Below, piece by piece: positions 55,057-64,000 of a stretch of DNA of 64,000 nt. Made by a program: the position numbers and the translations under genes. Positions within the stretch are counted from its first letter, which is position 1; each line of letters starts with the position of its first letter. The stretch is from Sulfurovum sp. XGS-02 (GTDB lineage Bacteria; Campylobacterota; Campylobacteria; Campylobacterales; Sulfurovaceae), in assembly GCF_023213175.1 (NCBI RefSeq), contig NZ_CP093312.1, positions 1,426,001 through 1,490,000 on the forward strand. The letters are read 5' to 3'. The notes below the pieces were generated by a model. That model did no database searches, had not been told where the DNA came from, and saw only the letters and a program-made list of their open reading frames with translations.

Positions 55057-55166
55057 TCTTTTCCTTGGATAATGGTTCAGTAGTTTTGTATCTAAAAAGT
55101 TTTAGTTAATTTGAAAAAAGGAGATCTATACAGACCCCTTCCTCTATTCTTTCCGGAGTGAAAAGA

Positions 55167-55775
55167 TTAAAAATTATAAGTTATACCTACAGTAAATGCA
55201 TCTACATCTGCCTTCACTGTATTATCACCCTGGTAACTACCATCCATATCATTTGCAGGTAAAGTGTAGTCAGCAAAGAGAGAGAGATTTTCCATCATTT
55301 CATAACTCGCACCAAGACCCCATTGGAAACCAGTTTCATCATAATCTACAAGATAACCCTTTACCCCATCTAAATTTACCCCACCATAACCTAGAAGTGC
55401 ATAAACAGAAAAGTCTTCGCTTACAGGGTACTTTGGTTTCGCAAATAAACTCCATCCATCCATCTCAGTCTGGTGATCATGCCAGAAAGATTTAGTATAT
55501 CTACCTTCTACAGCAAAATACTCATTGAAATCATATCCTGCGAGAAAAGATAGATTTCCCAGTCTATCTTGTCTATTTGTACCACCCCAATCCACAGAAA
55601 CTTCTGCATCACGTGTACTCACTGCAGCGACACCAAGACCCAAATAAAAACTGCCCTCATCTTCCATCACTACTGGTACTTCAACTACTGGTTCAACTGC
55701 TACCAAATCTCCACCTGCAAACCCTAAACTACTTAACGCCGCTACTACCCATCCCGAAAGCACTATCCTTTTCAT
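55167..55775 (-). CDS. Outer membrane beta-barrel protein (OmpA-like/porin-type small barrel)
   Basis: A 202-residue secreted protein: signal peptide (VVAALSSLGFAGG, residues 7-19), then about eight amphipathic strands, such as GSFYLGLGVAAVSTRDAEV, LSFLAGYDFNEYFAVEGRY and FQWGLGASYEMMENLSLFADY, ending VGITYNF with the C-terminal Phe used for barrel assembly. I chose the ATG at 55775 with AAGGGAAAAG upstream; an upstream in-frame start would add twelve non-signal residues. It lies just upstream of the Wzc gene on the same strand; a role in surface polysaccharide anchoring is only a guess. Confidence 0.82.
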   Translation of the reverse strand: MKRIVLSGWVVAALSSLGFAGGDLVAVEPVVEVPVVMEDEGSFYLGLGVAAVSTRDAEVSVDWGGTNRQDRLGNLSFLAGYDFNEYFAVEGRYTKSFWHDHQTEMDGWSLFAKPKYPVSEDFSVYALLGYGGVNLDGVKGYLVDYDETGFQWGLGASYEMMENLSLFADYTLPANDMDGSYQGDNTVKADVDAFTVGITYNF

Positions 55776-56004
55776 TCTTTTCCCTTGTTTTGTAATACAC
55801 AAATTATACAATTTTATACTTTACTTTCATTAAATAGTTTATCCTTACATCTACATGTCATGATAAACTAATTTAAAAACACAAAATTATAGTCTAATGA
55901 TGTCATATTTATGTCACATATCCCAAACTCTTCTCTGAATTCTTTCCGATCAGAGAATACACCCGGTGTATAATCCTTAAAGCTTAATTCGCTCTCACTA
56001 ACGA

Positions 56005-56010
56005 TATAAT
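56005..56010 (+). promoter_or_regulatory. -10 box placed for a leaderless mRNA
   Basis: A perfect TATAAT ends five bases before the ATG at 56016. A second TATAAT at 55969-55974 would give a leader of about 40 bases, but neither offers a Shine-Dalgarno sequence. Confidence 0.5.
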
Positions 56011-56015
56011 TTTAA

Positions 56016-57212
56016 ATGCCAATTAAACATCAAAAAACACAACTAAATAATGAACTATCATTTCTCATTGCCTGTTGTCAAACTGAACCATCTGAAGAGG
56101 ATATTAGCTGTATCTTTTCATATCTTAACGCTGAACACTTAGATCTTAACGTTTTGATTAATTTACTTAATGCCCACGGTATTCTTCCGCTTGTCTACAA
56201 AACTATCAAAAAAATCGTTGAAGATGACTCTTACCTTAACGCTACACACTTAACGCTGAATGATGAAATACTCATCGAGCTGAAAGCTCACTATATGAGT
56301 ATTTCCCAAAGAAACATGCTCATGTCTGCTGAACTCATTCGCATTATGAAACTGCTTGAAGATAATGGTATCGAAGCCCTAGCCTTCAAAGGTCCTACCC
56401 TTGCACAGCAAGTGTATGGAGATATCACACTACGGCAGTTTGGAGATCTGGATGTCTTGATAAAAAAAGAAGATATCTACAAGATAGACGATTTGCTTCA
56501 ATCACACGGCTATAAGCGATTACTAACACTCACACCTGTACAAGAAAAGATCTGGATAAAGTATGCCCATGATCTTGGACTGATCCACAGTCAAAAAGGT
56601 ACACATTTTGAAATGCATTGGTCATTTTTAGATGAAGACTATCCGATGCAACTTAACTTGGATTCCTACTGGAACAATCTACAGAAGATAGAGATCAACG
56701 GAAAAAAGATCCCTACCTTTTCTTCTGAAAATCTTCTTGTTTATCTCTGTATTCATGGTTCAAAACATCTATGGGAACGGATAGGGTGGATCAAAGATAT
56801 CGATCTCTTGATCAAAAACTATGAGATAGACTGGGAAAGAATTAATGAGATATCTAAGAATACAAACTTTGAAAGGATGATCTATCTAGGTCTCTTATTA
56901 AGTAATGAACTCTTTGATACACCTTTACCTTCAGACATAAATACTCAGATTCAACGTGTTCCTAAGATCGATATAGTCTCAAAATTCATACTAGAAAGCT
57001 GGAATATACCAAAGAGCACCTTTGCCAAGACCTCCGCAAAACTAAAGCTTTTCACTAAAACTAAAGAACAAATCATATACCTACACAAAGTAATCCTTAA
57101 ACCATCATTTAATGAATACTGGTTTATAGATCTTCCAAAAGGACTTTACTGGGTTTACTACTTAGTTAGACCTTATCTTCTCTTAAAAAAATATTTTTCA
57201 AAATCTATCTAG
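56016..57212 (+). CDS. Nucleotidyltransferase-fold protein (NTP_transf_5 family)
   Basis: A 398-residue protein of the PF14907-type nucleotidyltransferase family, common in exopolysaccharide clusters but without a known reaction. The core is IRIMKLLEDNGIEALAFKGPTLAQ near residue 110, followed by YGDITLRQFGDLDVLI near residue 137, whose G-D-L-D-V carries the metal-binding aspartates. FEMHWSFLDEDYPM near residue 202 and LCIHGSKHLWERIGWIKDIDLLI near residue 250 are further conserved segments. It is the only plus-strand gene of the right locus. Confidence 0.85.
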   Translation: MPIKHQKTQLNNELSFLIACCQTEPSEEDISCIFSYLNAEHLDLNVLINLLNAHGILPLVYKTIKKIVEDDSYLNATHLTLNDEILIELKAHYMSISQRNMLMSAELIRIMKLLEDNGIEALAFKGPTLAQQVYGDITLRQFGDLDVLIKKEDIYKIDDLLQSHGYKRLLTLTPVQEKIWIKYAHDLGLIHSQKGTHFEMHWSFLDEDYPMQLNLDSYWNNLQKIEINGKKIPTFSSENLLVYLCIHGSKHLWERIGWIKDIDLLIKNYEIDWERINEISKNTNFERMIYLGLLLSNELFDTPLPSDINTQIQRVPKIDIVSKFILESWNIPKSTFAKTSAKLKLFTKTKEQIIYLHKVILKPSFNEYWFIDLPKGLYWVYYLVRPYLLLKKYFSKSI

Positions 57213-57295
57213 CTACTACGTTTTTAACTGAAAAAACAGATTCCAATAATTTTTAATATCCTAACATATCTGTCTTCTATCATTCGTTGCATAAT

Positions 57296-57321
57296 CTAAT
57301 ATTAAAACATCAAAATATTAG
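57296..57321. repeat. Inverted repeat between convergent genes
   Basis: CTAATATT (57296-57303) pairs with AATATTAG (57314-57321) around ten bases, in the gap between the nucleotidyltransferase-fold gene and the GT4 gene. AT-only stem with no T-run, so a weak terminator at best. Confidence 0.35.
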
Positions 57322-57372
57322 GAGTTTATCTTCACAAATGACTACTATTCCTTCTCTACCAATCTCTCTTAA

Positions 57373-58515
57373 TCATATTAATTCATTCACAATACGAACT
57401 ACTTCTTTTGCTGCAACTTCTCGTAGAAACTTTTCTTTGATTAATTCTCTATTTCTTTGGGAAACAATACTTACCTCCTCTTCACGCTTTTGTTTTATTG
57501 CCCCAACAAGAGCATTAACATTATTTGGTACTATTGCAACGGCATGCTCTAAAGATTTCATAAAAGTCTTTGCCTGACCAACTCCACCATAAATCACTGG
57601 TAAACCTATTGAAGCATACTCGTAAAGCTTTGAAGGCATGGCAGAAATATACTTTTCATCTAGTTGTGCGTACAATACAGAACTCTTTTCATAGTATTCT
57701 TCTAAAATATCCCAAGCAAGTTTACCTGTAAATTCAACATTATTAACATTCTCATTTTTAACATAATTTCTAAGCTTATCTGCCTCTATGCCATCACCTA
57801 TAATTAAAATTTTGACATTTGGTAATTGTATTGCAGCATCTATCAAAACCTTTATATTTTGTGCTAAACCGATATTTCCTACATAAGTAACAGTAAAAGA
57901 AATATCAGTTGCTGGCTTTATTGTTATTAGCTTTTCATACCGTTCTCTATCGATACCATTTGGAATAACATCTATATTATTTGATAATGCATATTTATTA
58001 GAGAGAAGATTTAATTCATAGATATTAGTAACTGTAATATGATCGAATTGCTTCATTCCTAATTTCATAATTAAGGTTAATACTTTTTTAATAACTTTTT
58101 TTACCACACTCTTTTCATCAAGATATTCCCAAACAATGTCCCTAATATCTAGAAGTTTCGTTCCACGTATGCCAAAACCTACTAAAGGAATCATAAACAT
58201 ATATGGAGATGTTGCTAAAGTTATATCACTTGGTAAGGTTTTTGAAATCTTAATGAGCTTTATAATATATTTAATTTCATTTAACGCCCGTTTAAAGAAA
58301 TTCTTTCCATCAAAAGCTGCTTGATTTACGTAATAGATCATTACATTTTCACTGTACACTATCTTTGTATTTTCTTGAATAATACCTTTTTCACTTAAGC
58401 ATATAACATTCACTTTATAATGCTTTGCAAGCTCTTGTACTAATGAAAGAACACGATTAGTACAAGCGGTATTTTCTGGTATGAAATGGGATGTCAAAAA
58501 ATTAATTGTTTTCAT
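57373..58515 (-). CDS. Glycosyltransferase family 4 (WbuB-like)
   Basis: A 380-residue GT-B enzyme similar in plan to WbuB-type N-acetyl-fucosamine transferases. The N-terminus reads NFLTSHFIPENTACTNRVLSLVQELAKHY; the C-terminal domain has FTVTYVGNIGLAQNIKVLIDAA near residue 208, ILIIGDGIEADKL, and the donor-binding AMPSKLYEYASIGLPVIYGG near residue 300, with E in the usual position. GAGGGAAGC precedes the ATG. It overlaps the heparinase-like gene by 14 bases. Specificity is not assignable. Confidence 0.9.
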   Translation of the reverse strand: MKTINFLTSHFIPENTACTNRVLSLVQELAKHYKVNVICLSEKGIIQENTKIVYSENVMIYYVNQAAFDGKNFFKRALNEIKYIIKLIKISKTLPSDITLATSPYMFMIPLVGFGIRGTKLLDIRDIVWEYLDEKSVVKKVIKKVLTLIMKLGMKQFDHITVTNIYELNLLSNKYALSNNIDVIPNGIDRERYEKLITIKPATDISFTVTYVGNIGLAQNIKVLIDAAIQLPNVKILIIGDGIEADKLRNYVKNENVNNVEFTGKLAWDILEEYYEKSSVLYAQLDEKYISAMPSKLYEYASIGLPVIYGGVGQAKTFMKSLEHAVAIVPNNVNALVGAIKQKREEEVSIVSQRNRELIKEKFLREVAAKEVVRIVNELI

Positions 58516-60118
58516 GCTTCCCTCTTATAGTATTTTCTATTACAATTTTAGTAGACAACTTTTTATTAAAACTTATCACTGCACATTGTCCTGTATATGT
58601 TTTATTGAATTCTGGTGCATACTTATATTTATCTAAGCGAATACCCGTATTACCCTGAAAATTAATTACAGCTATATTAGTAATTAATAATCCCTCACTT
58701 TCCGAGACCTTGATATCTGGATGAAAATGCAGATAAGCTACACATTCATGATCCGTTTTAGAATCAATTTTGTCAATTATGCTAACTTCATCTATATTTG
58801 ATTTAAATGTACGAGTATGTAAAATATCGATTCTTTTATACCCATCATGTGTAGCTTCTACTTGATTGGTACTTTCATTAAAATCAATTATCTTTGCACG
58901 ATTAGCCACACGAAATCCACCCCAGACTTCACTCTGATTCAACCCATCAACAACAACAGTATTATGAGACTGAGTAGATCTTTCAAATTCTCTTCTCATA
59001 TTTGCCTCATATGTCGACAATCCAGTATCAACTATAAATGGTTTATGGTCTATATACATTTCAAAATTAAATGTATCACTATGCGCATGTCCTGGTATAT
59101 AATCAGGGCCAATGTTACCTACATCTACGACCAATTCATACTTTGACTGAAAGAACTTTCGATAACCACTATCAGATAATTTTACACTGCTATAGTTAAA
59201 ATCATCATCGAGCTTTCGAGCATAATCATTTAACTGCTTAGTTGTTGGTGCAACATTATTTGTACTATCATTAAACAAAGGTATTGCACCATTTTGAAAA
59301 GTCAATGTATTAATCCAACCAAGCATTACTTTCGCTTTATCTTCTAGCACTGCCAGTAATGCATGGTTTTTATACTCATTATATTTCACTAAGTTTATAC
59401 AATCCAAAATTCTAAATAGCATCAACTGATGATACATTGGACTAAGTTCAAAGTGTCCGCCATCATTAAGTATTTCTTCTTTCAGTTCCCTCAATAAGAT
59501 CTGTTTGGCCTTTTCATAGAAAATCTCATCTTGAAAATAATAAGCACCAAAAAGAAGAGAAAAACCATTTTCAAGCAAGTGGTTTCCTAAGATGTGATAT
59601 TCTAAATTATCCATTAGTATTTTATATTGAGCATAAAGACTATCATTGATCTTTTGATCATTTATTTTATGATAACTTAAAAATTTAATCCAATTGATAC
59701 CTCGTAATGAAATAGGAAACGGCTCTAAGCCCTCTTTGTTACTCTGAATTGAACCTATAAAATCATAAATTAAAGTTAGGCCTTTGTCAGATGTCATCTC
59801 ACGTTGATGCAAATACTCAAAATAATTTAGATTATACGCCCAGAGTTTTCCATGACCTAAATAATTCCAATCGATTCTATCTTCGAACTGTTGTTCTAAA
59901 TTTAAAAAAGTGAATTTATCATTTTTTAGTGATAGAAAAGAATCCAAAGAAGGTAAGAGAGTGAGCGGTTTTGCCTTGGATAACACACTGTATCTATAAG
60001 TAAAACTACGCACTTGACGTAGTTTGTTTCTAATGATAAAGTACAATCTGTACTTTATCTGTTCAATCTTCATAAACTTGACAGTATTTATAAGTCTAAA
60101 TATCTGTTTAGATTTCAA
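58502..60118 (-). CDS. Heparinase II/III-like protein
   Basis: A 538-residue protein with an N-terminal alpha/alpha toroid (residues 20-330, including NGGHFELSPMYHQLMLFRILD near residue 235) and a C-terminal beta-sandwich of the heparinase II/III type (GPDYIPGHAHSDTFNFEMYI near residue 358, then FIVDTGLSTYE and SHNTVVVDGLNQSEVWGG). These carry the Tyr/His residues of uronate lyases. No signal peptide is seen, a common finding for copies in EPS clusters, where they may act as glycan-modifying enzymes. Start is a TTG at 60118 that overlaps the bi-domain gene. Confidence 0.87.
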   Translation of the reverse strand: MKSKQIFRLINTVKFMKIEQIKYRLYFIIRNKLRQVRSFTYRYSVLSKAKPLTLLPSLDSFLSLKNDKFTFLNLEQQFEDRIDWNYLGHGKLWAYNLNYFEYLHQREMTSDKGLTLIYDFIGSIQSNKEGLEPFPISLRGINWIKFLSYHKINDQKINDSLYAQYKILMDNLEYHILGNHLLENGFSLLFGAYYFQDEIFYEKAKQILLRELKEEILNDGGHFELSPMYHQLMLFRILDCINLVKYNEYKNHALLAVLEDKAKVMLGWINTLTFQNGAIPLFNDSTNNVAPTTKQLNDYARKLDDDFNYSSVKLSDSGYRKFFQSKYELVVDVGNIGPDYIPGHAHSDTFNFEMYIDHKPFIVDTGLSTYEANMRREFERSTQSHNTVVVDGLNQSEVWGGFRVANRAKIIDFNESTNQVEATHDGYKRIDILHTRTFKSNIDEVSIIDKIDSKTDHECVAYLHFHPDIKVSESEGLLITNIAVINFQGNTGIRLDKYKYAPEFNKTYTGQCAVISFNKKLSTKIVIENTIRGKHENN

Positions 60119-62246
60119 TAGCTTGTCCCGAACGTAATGACTCTAGAATTTTAAATGTCGTTTTAGTAGTGTTGTAAATACTCTCAAAAGGTATAGATGG
60201 TTGAGCGGTTTTGATTGCAGTTTTAAACGCTTCAAACTCAGCAACAAAGCCTTTGTCTTGACTAGCATTTTTAATTTTATCTTTTTTACCATTCTTAAAA
60301 ATCATTAGCTCTTTATAGTCATTCATCTGTATGGCAATTCCATTGGAAAATAATTCCATATATTCTTTAGGCATCGTACTGTCACCATAAGCAAAATAGT
60401 TTATTGTTGCTGTTGAGCCATTTTTGTATTCAAGAATAATGCTTACATTATCTTCATCTGGTATTGACTGGTCATTTTTATGAACACATGAAGCATAAAC
60501 TTTAGCAACATGGCTACCAATTAAATAGCTACAAGTGTCAATAAAATGGCAAACTTCACCTACAATTCTATTACCACCAATCTCTGAGTCCTGTACCCAT
60601 ACATCTTTTGGGATGACTCCTGCATTTACCCGATAAGTAATGCTCATTGGAGCATCTCCAATAGTCTGCTTCATTTTCTGAACCAATGGTGCAAAACGCC
60701 GATTAAATCCTACCTGTAAGACATGTTTTCCATCATATGCTGCAGCAATGTTCTCTAATTCTTCCTCTTTTATACACAACGGCTTCTCAACAAAACAATG
60801 CTTCTTAGCTTTTATAGCCTTCAAAACTTTGTCAGCATGATCGTTATGTCGTGTCGTTATTAAGACTGTATTAATATCATCATTAGTCAATAATGCGTCA
60901 CTGTCCGTAGTGATGTATTTAAAGTCATATTTCTTACCTGTTCCATGTCCACTTACTCCTGTAGCAGTGCATAAGCCTACAAGTTCGTAACCATTAACTT
61001 TTTTAAGATTCGGAAGAAGAACAGCTCTAGTAAAGTTTCCTGCACCAATTAGCCCGATATTAACATTTTCACTTGCAATTATCTTGGAAGAGATCTGCAC
61101 ATTTTTATGCTCCTCAACCTTTATATCATTATCATATGTTAAAACGATACCGAGATATTTTTCTTTAATCTTTCCTTCTAAAAGATCATATGCTCGCATT
61201 GCATCATCAAAGTTAATTAGATGTGTAATTAGTTCTTTCGGATGTATCTTCCCTTCAGCAACAAGTTCAAGAAATGACTCAAAATTTCTTTGTTCTGTCC
61301 AACGTACCAAGTCAAATGGATAATCCTGCCCTTTTTCTTCATATTCTGGATCATAGCGTCCAGGCCCATAAGACATAGATAAACGTAAGTCTAATTCTTT
61401 TTTGTAATAAATATCTCTCGGAACATCCATCCCTACCAAGCCGACTACAACTACTTTACCACGCATACGTGAAATCTCACCAGCATCTGCTATCGGTCCA
61501 TTACTTGAGGTAGAAGCAGTAATAATAACACTGTCAACTCCATAACCATTACTAAATTCAGTAGAAGCTTTGATTAGCTCACCCGCATGACAAGTTTCAT
61601 CTGCTCCTAATTTTTTTGCCAACTCTAATTTATCAGGATCAACATCACTACCGATAACTTTACAACCATTTGCTTTAAGTAGTTGAACAGTAATCTGTCC
61701 TATCAATCCAAGTCCCATAACTGCAACTCTTTCACCAAGCTTCGGCTCACACTGACGTACACCTTGCATGGCAATTGCACCTACTGTCACAAAAGATGCA
61801 TCAATATCATCTACCCCGTCAGGAATTTTAACCATAAGATTTTTTGGAATATAATTAATTTCACTGTGGTTCGCATAGCCAGCACCACCACAAGCTACAC
61901 GATCGTCAACAGATAATCCATCTACATTAGAACCTACTTCAATGATTCGTCCTGCACAACTATACCCAAGTGGGATAGGAGTATCTAATTTACTAAAAAC
62001 TTTTTCAAGTGTATTTTTAACACCTTCTTTTTTCATCTTGTCAACAACTTGTTTAACTAAGTCTGGACGCGCTTTTGCTTTTCCGATCAGTGATTTTTTT
62101 GCTAGATCCACCATCAGTTTTTCAGTACCAGCTGACACTAAAGATGCTGTTGTTTGAATAAGTACACCATTTTCTTGGCATACTGGAGCAGGTACATCAA
62201 AAAGTCCTAACTCACCTGTTTTATAACTTTGTATCAATTGTTTCAT
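60108..62246 (-). CDS. Fused zinc-type alcohol dehydrogenase and Gfo/Idh/MocA oxidoreductase
   Basis: A 712-residue two-domain protein. Residues 1-370 are medium-chain dehydrogenase-like (PIPLGYSCAGRIIEVGSNV near residue 93, AVMGLGLIGQITVQLLKANG near residue 170). Residues 390-712 are a Gfo/Idh/MocA enzyme: IGLIGAGNFTRAVLLPNL near residue 396, FVEKPLCIKEEEL near residue 490, and GGNRIVGEVCHFIDTCSYLIG near residue 570 with the usual catalytic His. The fused form is found next to heparinase-like genes in many EPS loci, as here. It probably oxidises or epimerises a sugar nucleotide. AAAGGA precedes the ATG. Confidence 0.92.
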   Translation of the reverse strand: MKQLIQSYKTGELGLFDVPAPVCQENGVLIQTTASLVSAGTEKLMVDLAKKSLIGKAKARPDLVKQVVDKMKKEGVKNTLEKVFSKLDTPIPLGYSCAGRIIEVGSNVDGLSVDDRVACGGAGYANHSEINYIPKNLMVKIPDGVDDIDASFVTVGAIAMQGVRQCEPKLGERVAVMGLGLIGQITVQLLKANGCKVIGSDVDPDKLELAKKLGADETCHAGELIKASTEFSNGYGVDSVIITASTSSNGPIADAGEISRMRGKVVVVGLVGMDVPRDIYYKKELDLRLSMSYGPGRYDPEYEEKGQDYPFDLVRWTEQRNFESFLELVAEGKIHPKELITHLINFDDAMRAYDLLEGKIKEKYLGIVLTYDNDIKVEEHKNVQISSKIIASENVNIGLIGAGNFTRAVLLPNLKKVNGYELVGLCTATGVSGHGTGKKYDFKYITTDSDALLTNDDINTVLITTRHNDHADKVLKAIKAKKHCFVEKPLCIKEEELENIAAAYDGKHVLQVGFNRRFAPLVQKMKQTIGDAPMSITYRVNAGVIPKDVWVQDSEIGGNRIVGEVCHFIDTCSYLIGSHVAKVYASCVHKNDQSIPDEDNVSIILEYKNGSTATINYFAYGDSTMPKEYMELFSNGIAIQMNDYKELMIFKNGKKDKIKNASQDKGFVAEFEAFKTAIKTAQPSIPFESIYNTTKTTFKILESLRSGQAIEI

Positions 62247-62305
62247 TTTTTATTTTTCCTTTGTTAGATTGTGATAATATATTAAAAGATGACTAGCATG
62301 GTTAA

Positions 62306-63430
62306 CTAGGTCAATGCAATATTTTCACATATTTTCAAATATTTTTTTGCTCTGGATTCTGCTGTCTCCATTTCTGACAATCGTTCTGCTCCCTTTACAA
62401 TTAAATCATTTTGCAGTTGTTTATTTGTAGATAATTCTATTATCTTGTCTGCAATATTTTTAGCATCTAATGGATCAAAATAAAGTGCAGAATCTTTACA
62501 AATGTCTTTTGCAAAAGATAAATCTGATGTCAAAATTGGTTTTTTCATTTTCATTGCTTCAGGATAAGATGCTGTAAAACATTCTAGAAGTGTTGGAAGG
62601 AAAAGTGCATCACATTGATCATATACAGAAGGACAAAGATCAGTGTTTATTGGTTTAAGCGTAATTACATAGTCTTGTACATCTGAGAATAGTGATTCGT
62701 AACTCTCCTGATCAATAGTCAATATAAATTTGTATTGTATTGGCTGTTCTTTCAAGTAAAGAATGATTTCTTTAATAATCTTCAAGTTTTTGTGAGGATA
62801 ATTATGAGAAATTGTAACTAGTCGAAACTCTGATATTTGACGTTCAGGAAGAGAGGTATTTTGATTAATAGGCTCATTAAAGTATGAGCTATAAGTATTA
62901 CCAACTACAAATATCTTATCTTCATTTATCTTATGGAATTTAGATAATCTAAATTTTGTATCCTCTGTTTCTGTTACATAAAAATCTGCATTCTTTTTTA
63001 TAAAATATGCCTTATATAGATTTTCTATTCTCTTCTTGACTCTTTTTAAAAAAGATAATTGACCAAAAGCAGATGAATCAGGATTGATCAACCAAGGTAA
63101 AGCAAATCCCATGACGTGTACTGTTTTCGGTGTCCAAAAAGTTGGTCCAAAAATGGAAAAAACAACATTTGGCTGGATAGACTCTTCTAACTTATCCAAC
63201 TGTTTAATTATCTCTTTTCTATGAGCTAAAGATGATGGTGACTTCTCTATAAGATAAAAATTAAAATTACTTGGAAAGCTTTTTTGATCTATCTGCTTAT
63301 TTGCAGCTTTCGAAAGAAAAATATGAAAATCATAATCTACATCTAGTAAGCGTAGCTCATTAATAAATGAAATAGCAACTTGTAATCCACCGCCAACATA
63401 AAGATTCGAAGTATTAATAATAAGTTTCAT
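62306..63430 (-). CDS. Glycosyltransferase family 4
   Basis: A 374-residue GT-B enzyme: N-terminal NLYVGGGLQVAISFINEL with the glycine loop, middle FRLVTISHNYPHKNLKIIKEI near residue 205, and the donor-binding C-terminal segment ALFLPTLLECFTASYPEAMKMKKPI near residue 280, with E-x7-E pattern. It overlaps the acyltransferase gene by four bases (ATGA-type overlap). AT content is high, as in the other genes of this end. Donor sugar unknown. Confidence 0.9.
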   Translation of the reverse strand: MKLIINTSNLYVGGGLQVAISFINELRLLDVDYDFHIFLSKAANKQIDQKSFPSNFNFYLIEKSPSSLAHRKEIIKQLDKLEESIQPNVVFSIFGPTFWTPKTVHVMGFALPWLINPDSSAFGQLSFLKRVKKRIENLYKAYFIKKNADFYVTETEDTKFRLSKFHKINEDKIFVVGNTYSSYFNEPINQNTSLPERQISEFRLVTISHNYPHKNLKIIKEIILYLKEQPIQYKFILTIDQESYESLFSDVQDYVITLKPINTDLCPSVYDQCDALFLPTLLECFTASYPEAMKMKKPILTSDLSFAKDICKDSALYFDPLDAKNIADKIIELSTNKQLQNDLIVKGAERLSEMETAESRAKKYLKICENIALT

Positions 63431-63936
63431 ATAAGTCCCCTTTGCTCATACTTTATTAATTGTTCTTCAATAGTTCTAATTTTGACAGCAGGATTACCGA
63501 TATAAATTCCATTTTTTTCTAATCTTCCACGTACTACACTACCTGCACCAACAACAACATTATCTTCAATAACTGTTCCTGGCATTACAATAGAACGTGC
63601 TCCTATAAACACATTTCTACCTATTTTAACCGGTGACAAAATAGATTTTTCTTTTTCATTCGCTTTAAGTCTATCAACCGCATAAAGCATTCTTGAAACT
63701 GAAAAATCATGTGTAAGGACTCTTACACCAGAAGAAATAACTGTTTTGTCTCCGATCTCTATTAAACTATAGTCAGTCCCATCAAATGAAACTGTTGCAG
63801 AAATATAAATAGGATCACCCTCAATTTTCATGCCAAGCTTTTTCATTAATATATTATTATTTTTCATATAAAGACGATGATTAAATTTCCAAACAAGTTT
63901 ATTTATAAAAAATAAAAATTTATATATTTTTCTCAT
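63427..63936 (-). CDS. Hexapeptide-repeat acyltransferase
   Basis: A 169-residue left-handed beta-helix acyltransferase of the maa/WcaF type, likely O-acetylating a sugar. Repeats are visible in YISATVSFDGTDYSLIEIGDKTVISSGVRVLTHD (two segments, residues 43-77) and VKIGRNVFIGARSIVMPGTVIEDNVVVGAGSVV near residues 103-135, with the acetyl-CoA-type GNPAVKI at residue 148. The N-terminus carries a short basic/hydrophobic tail. Its ATG lies inside the last codons of the partial gene to the right (17-base overlap). Confidence 0.9.
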   Translation of the reverse strand: MRKIYKFLFFINKLVWKFNHRLYMKNNNILMKKLGMKIEGDPIYISATVSFDGTDYSLIEIGDKTVISSGVRVLTHDFSVSRMLYAVDRLKANEKEKSILSPVKIGRNVFIGARSIVMPGTVIEDNVVVGAGSVVRGRLEKNGIYIGNPAVKIRTIEEQLIKYEQRGLI

Positions 63937-64000
63937 TAATACCCTTTATAGATTTTTCAATAACTTTTAAAATATTCTTTTCATAGTTTTCTATACTTAT
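63920..64000 (-). CDS. C-terminal end of a gene running off the right edge
   Basis: An open frame enters from the right edge and stops at TAA (63920-63922); 26 codons are visible, ending EKSIKGINEKNI. The overlap with the acyltransferase start, and the position in the locus, suggest the tail of another glycosyltransferase or related enzyme. Too short to identify. Confidence 0.55.
   Translation of the reverse strand: MSIENYEKNILKVIEKSIKGINEKNI

Noticed and set aside
1-64000. tRNA, rRNA, insertion sequences or prophage
   Set aside because: Intergenic gaps were read for cloverleaf-type and transposase signs; none was found. This was by eye, so a short RNA gene could be missed.

Overview
The window looks like a chromosomal piece of a Campylobacterota (epsilonproteobacterial) genome, most likely a Sulfurovum/Sulfurimonas-type organism. 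The supporting signs are the rpmH-rnpA-yidC-jag-mnmE block (the order seen in Helicobacter), a stand-alone atpB followed by a small membrane protein gene, the long 397-residue form of DapD, an all-alpha dimeric dUTPase, nspC for norspermidine/spermidine synthesis, and moderately low GC. This assignment is inference from gene content; no rRNA or tRNA gene was found in the window. Most genes lie on the minus strand in long, tightly packed runs.

Left region (1-17.2 kb, minus strand): a surface-polysaccharide locus. It holds glycosyltransferases (GT4, GT2), a Wzy/WaaL-like membrane protein, a Wzx flippase, dTDP-sugar genes (rfbB, rfbC and, at the far end, rfbA), two paralogous DegT-type aminotransferases with an ATP-grasp ligase between them, a WbqC-family protein, an acetolactate-synthase-like ThDP enzyme, and an MBOAT acyltransferase with an SGNH/AlgJ-like partner. 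Together they suggest an acylated amino- or branched-sugar glycan built from dTDP-4-keto-6-deoxy-glucose. No rmlD was seen.

Central region (17-50 kb): housekeeping genes. These are purH, purL, dut, mnmE, jag, yidC, rnpA, rpmH, nspC, the tamA/tamB pair, gpsA, an RCK potassium channel, gatB, a thiE-like gene, atpB, lptB, tsaE, trpD, an S4 protein, dapD and a TonB-dependent receptor. A lone sugar epimerase gene sits between atpB and a TIGR02757 gene. Several intergenic gaps carry copies of one repeat made of a hairpin, a T-run and a second hairpin. Its arms differ between copies but stay complementary.

Right region (50.9-64 kb): a second polysaccharide locus with an initiating sugar transferase, a CpsB/PHP-type phosphatase, a Wzc-type chain-length regulator/tyrosine kinase, a small outer-membrane barrel, a nucleotidyltransferase-fold protein, GT4 enzymes, a heparinase II/III-like protein, a fused dehydrogenase/Gfo-Idh-MocA protein and a hexapeptide acyltransferase. 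It runs off the right edge. The window therefore shows two polysaccharide loci flanking a housekeeping core. The left one has the flippase and polymerase; the right one has the initiating transferase and Wzc control.

The most notable observations are the covarying repeat family, a set of genes whose -10 box lies five bases before the ATG (probable leaderless mRNAs), an rnpA whose conserved N-terminus has no AUG/GUG/UUG start, and the unusual sugar-modification gene set on the left.
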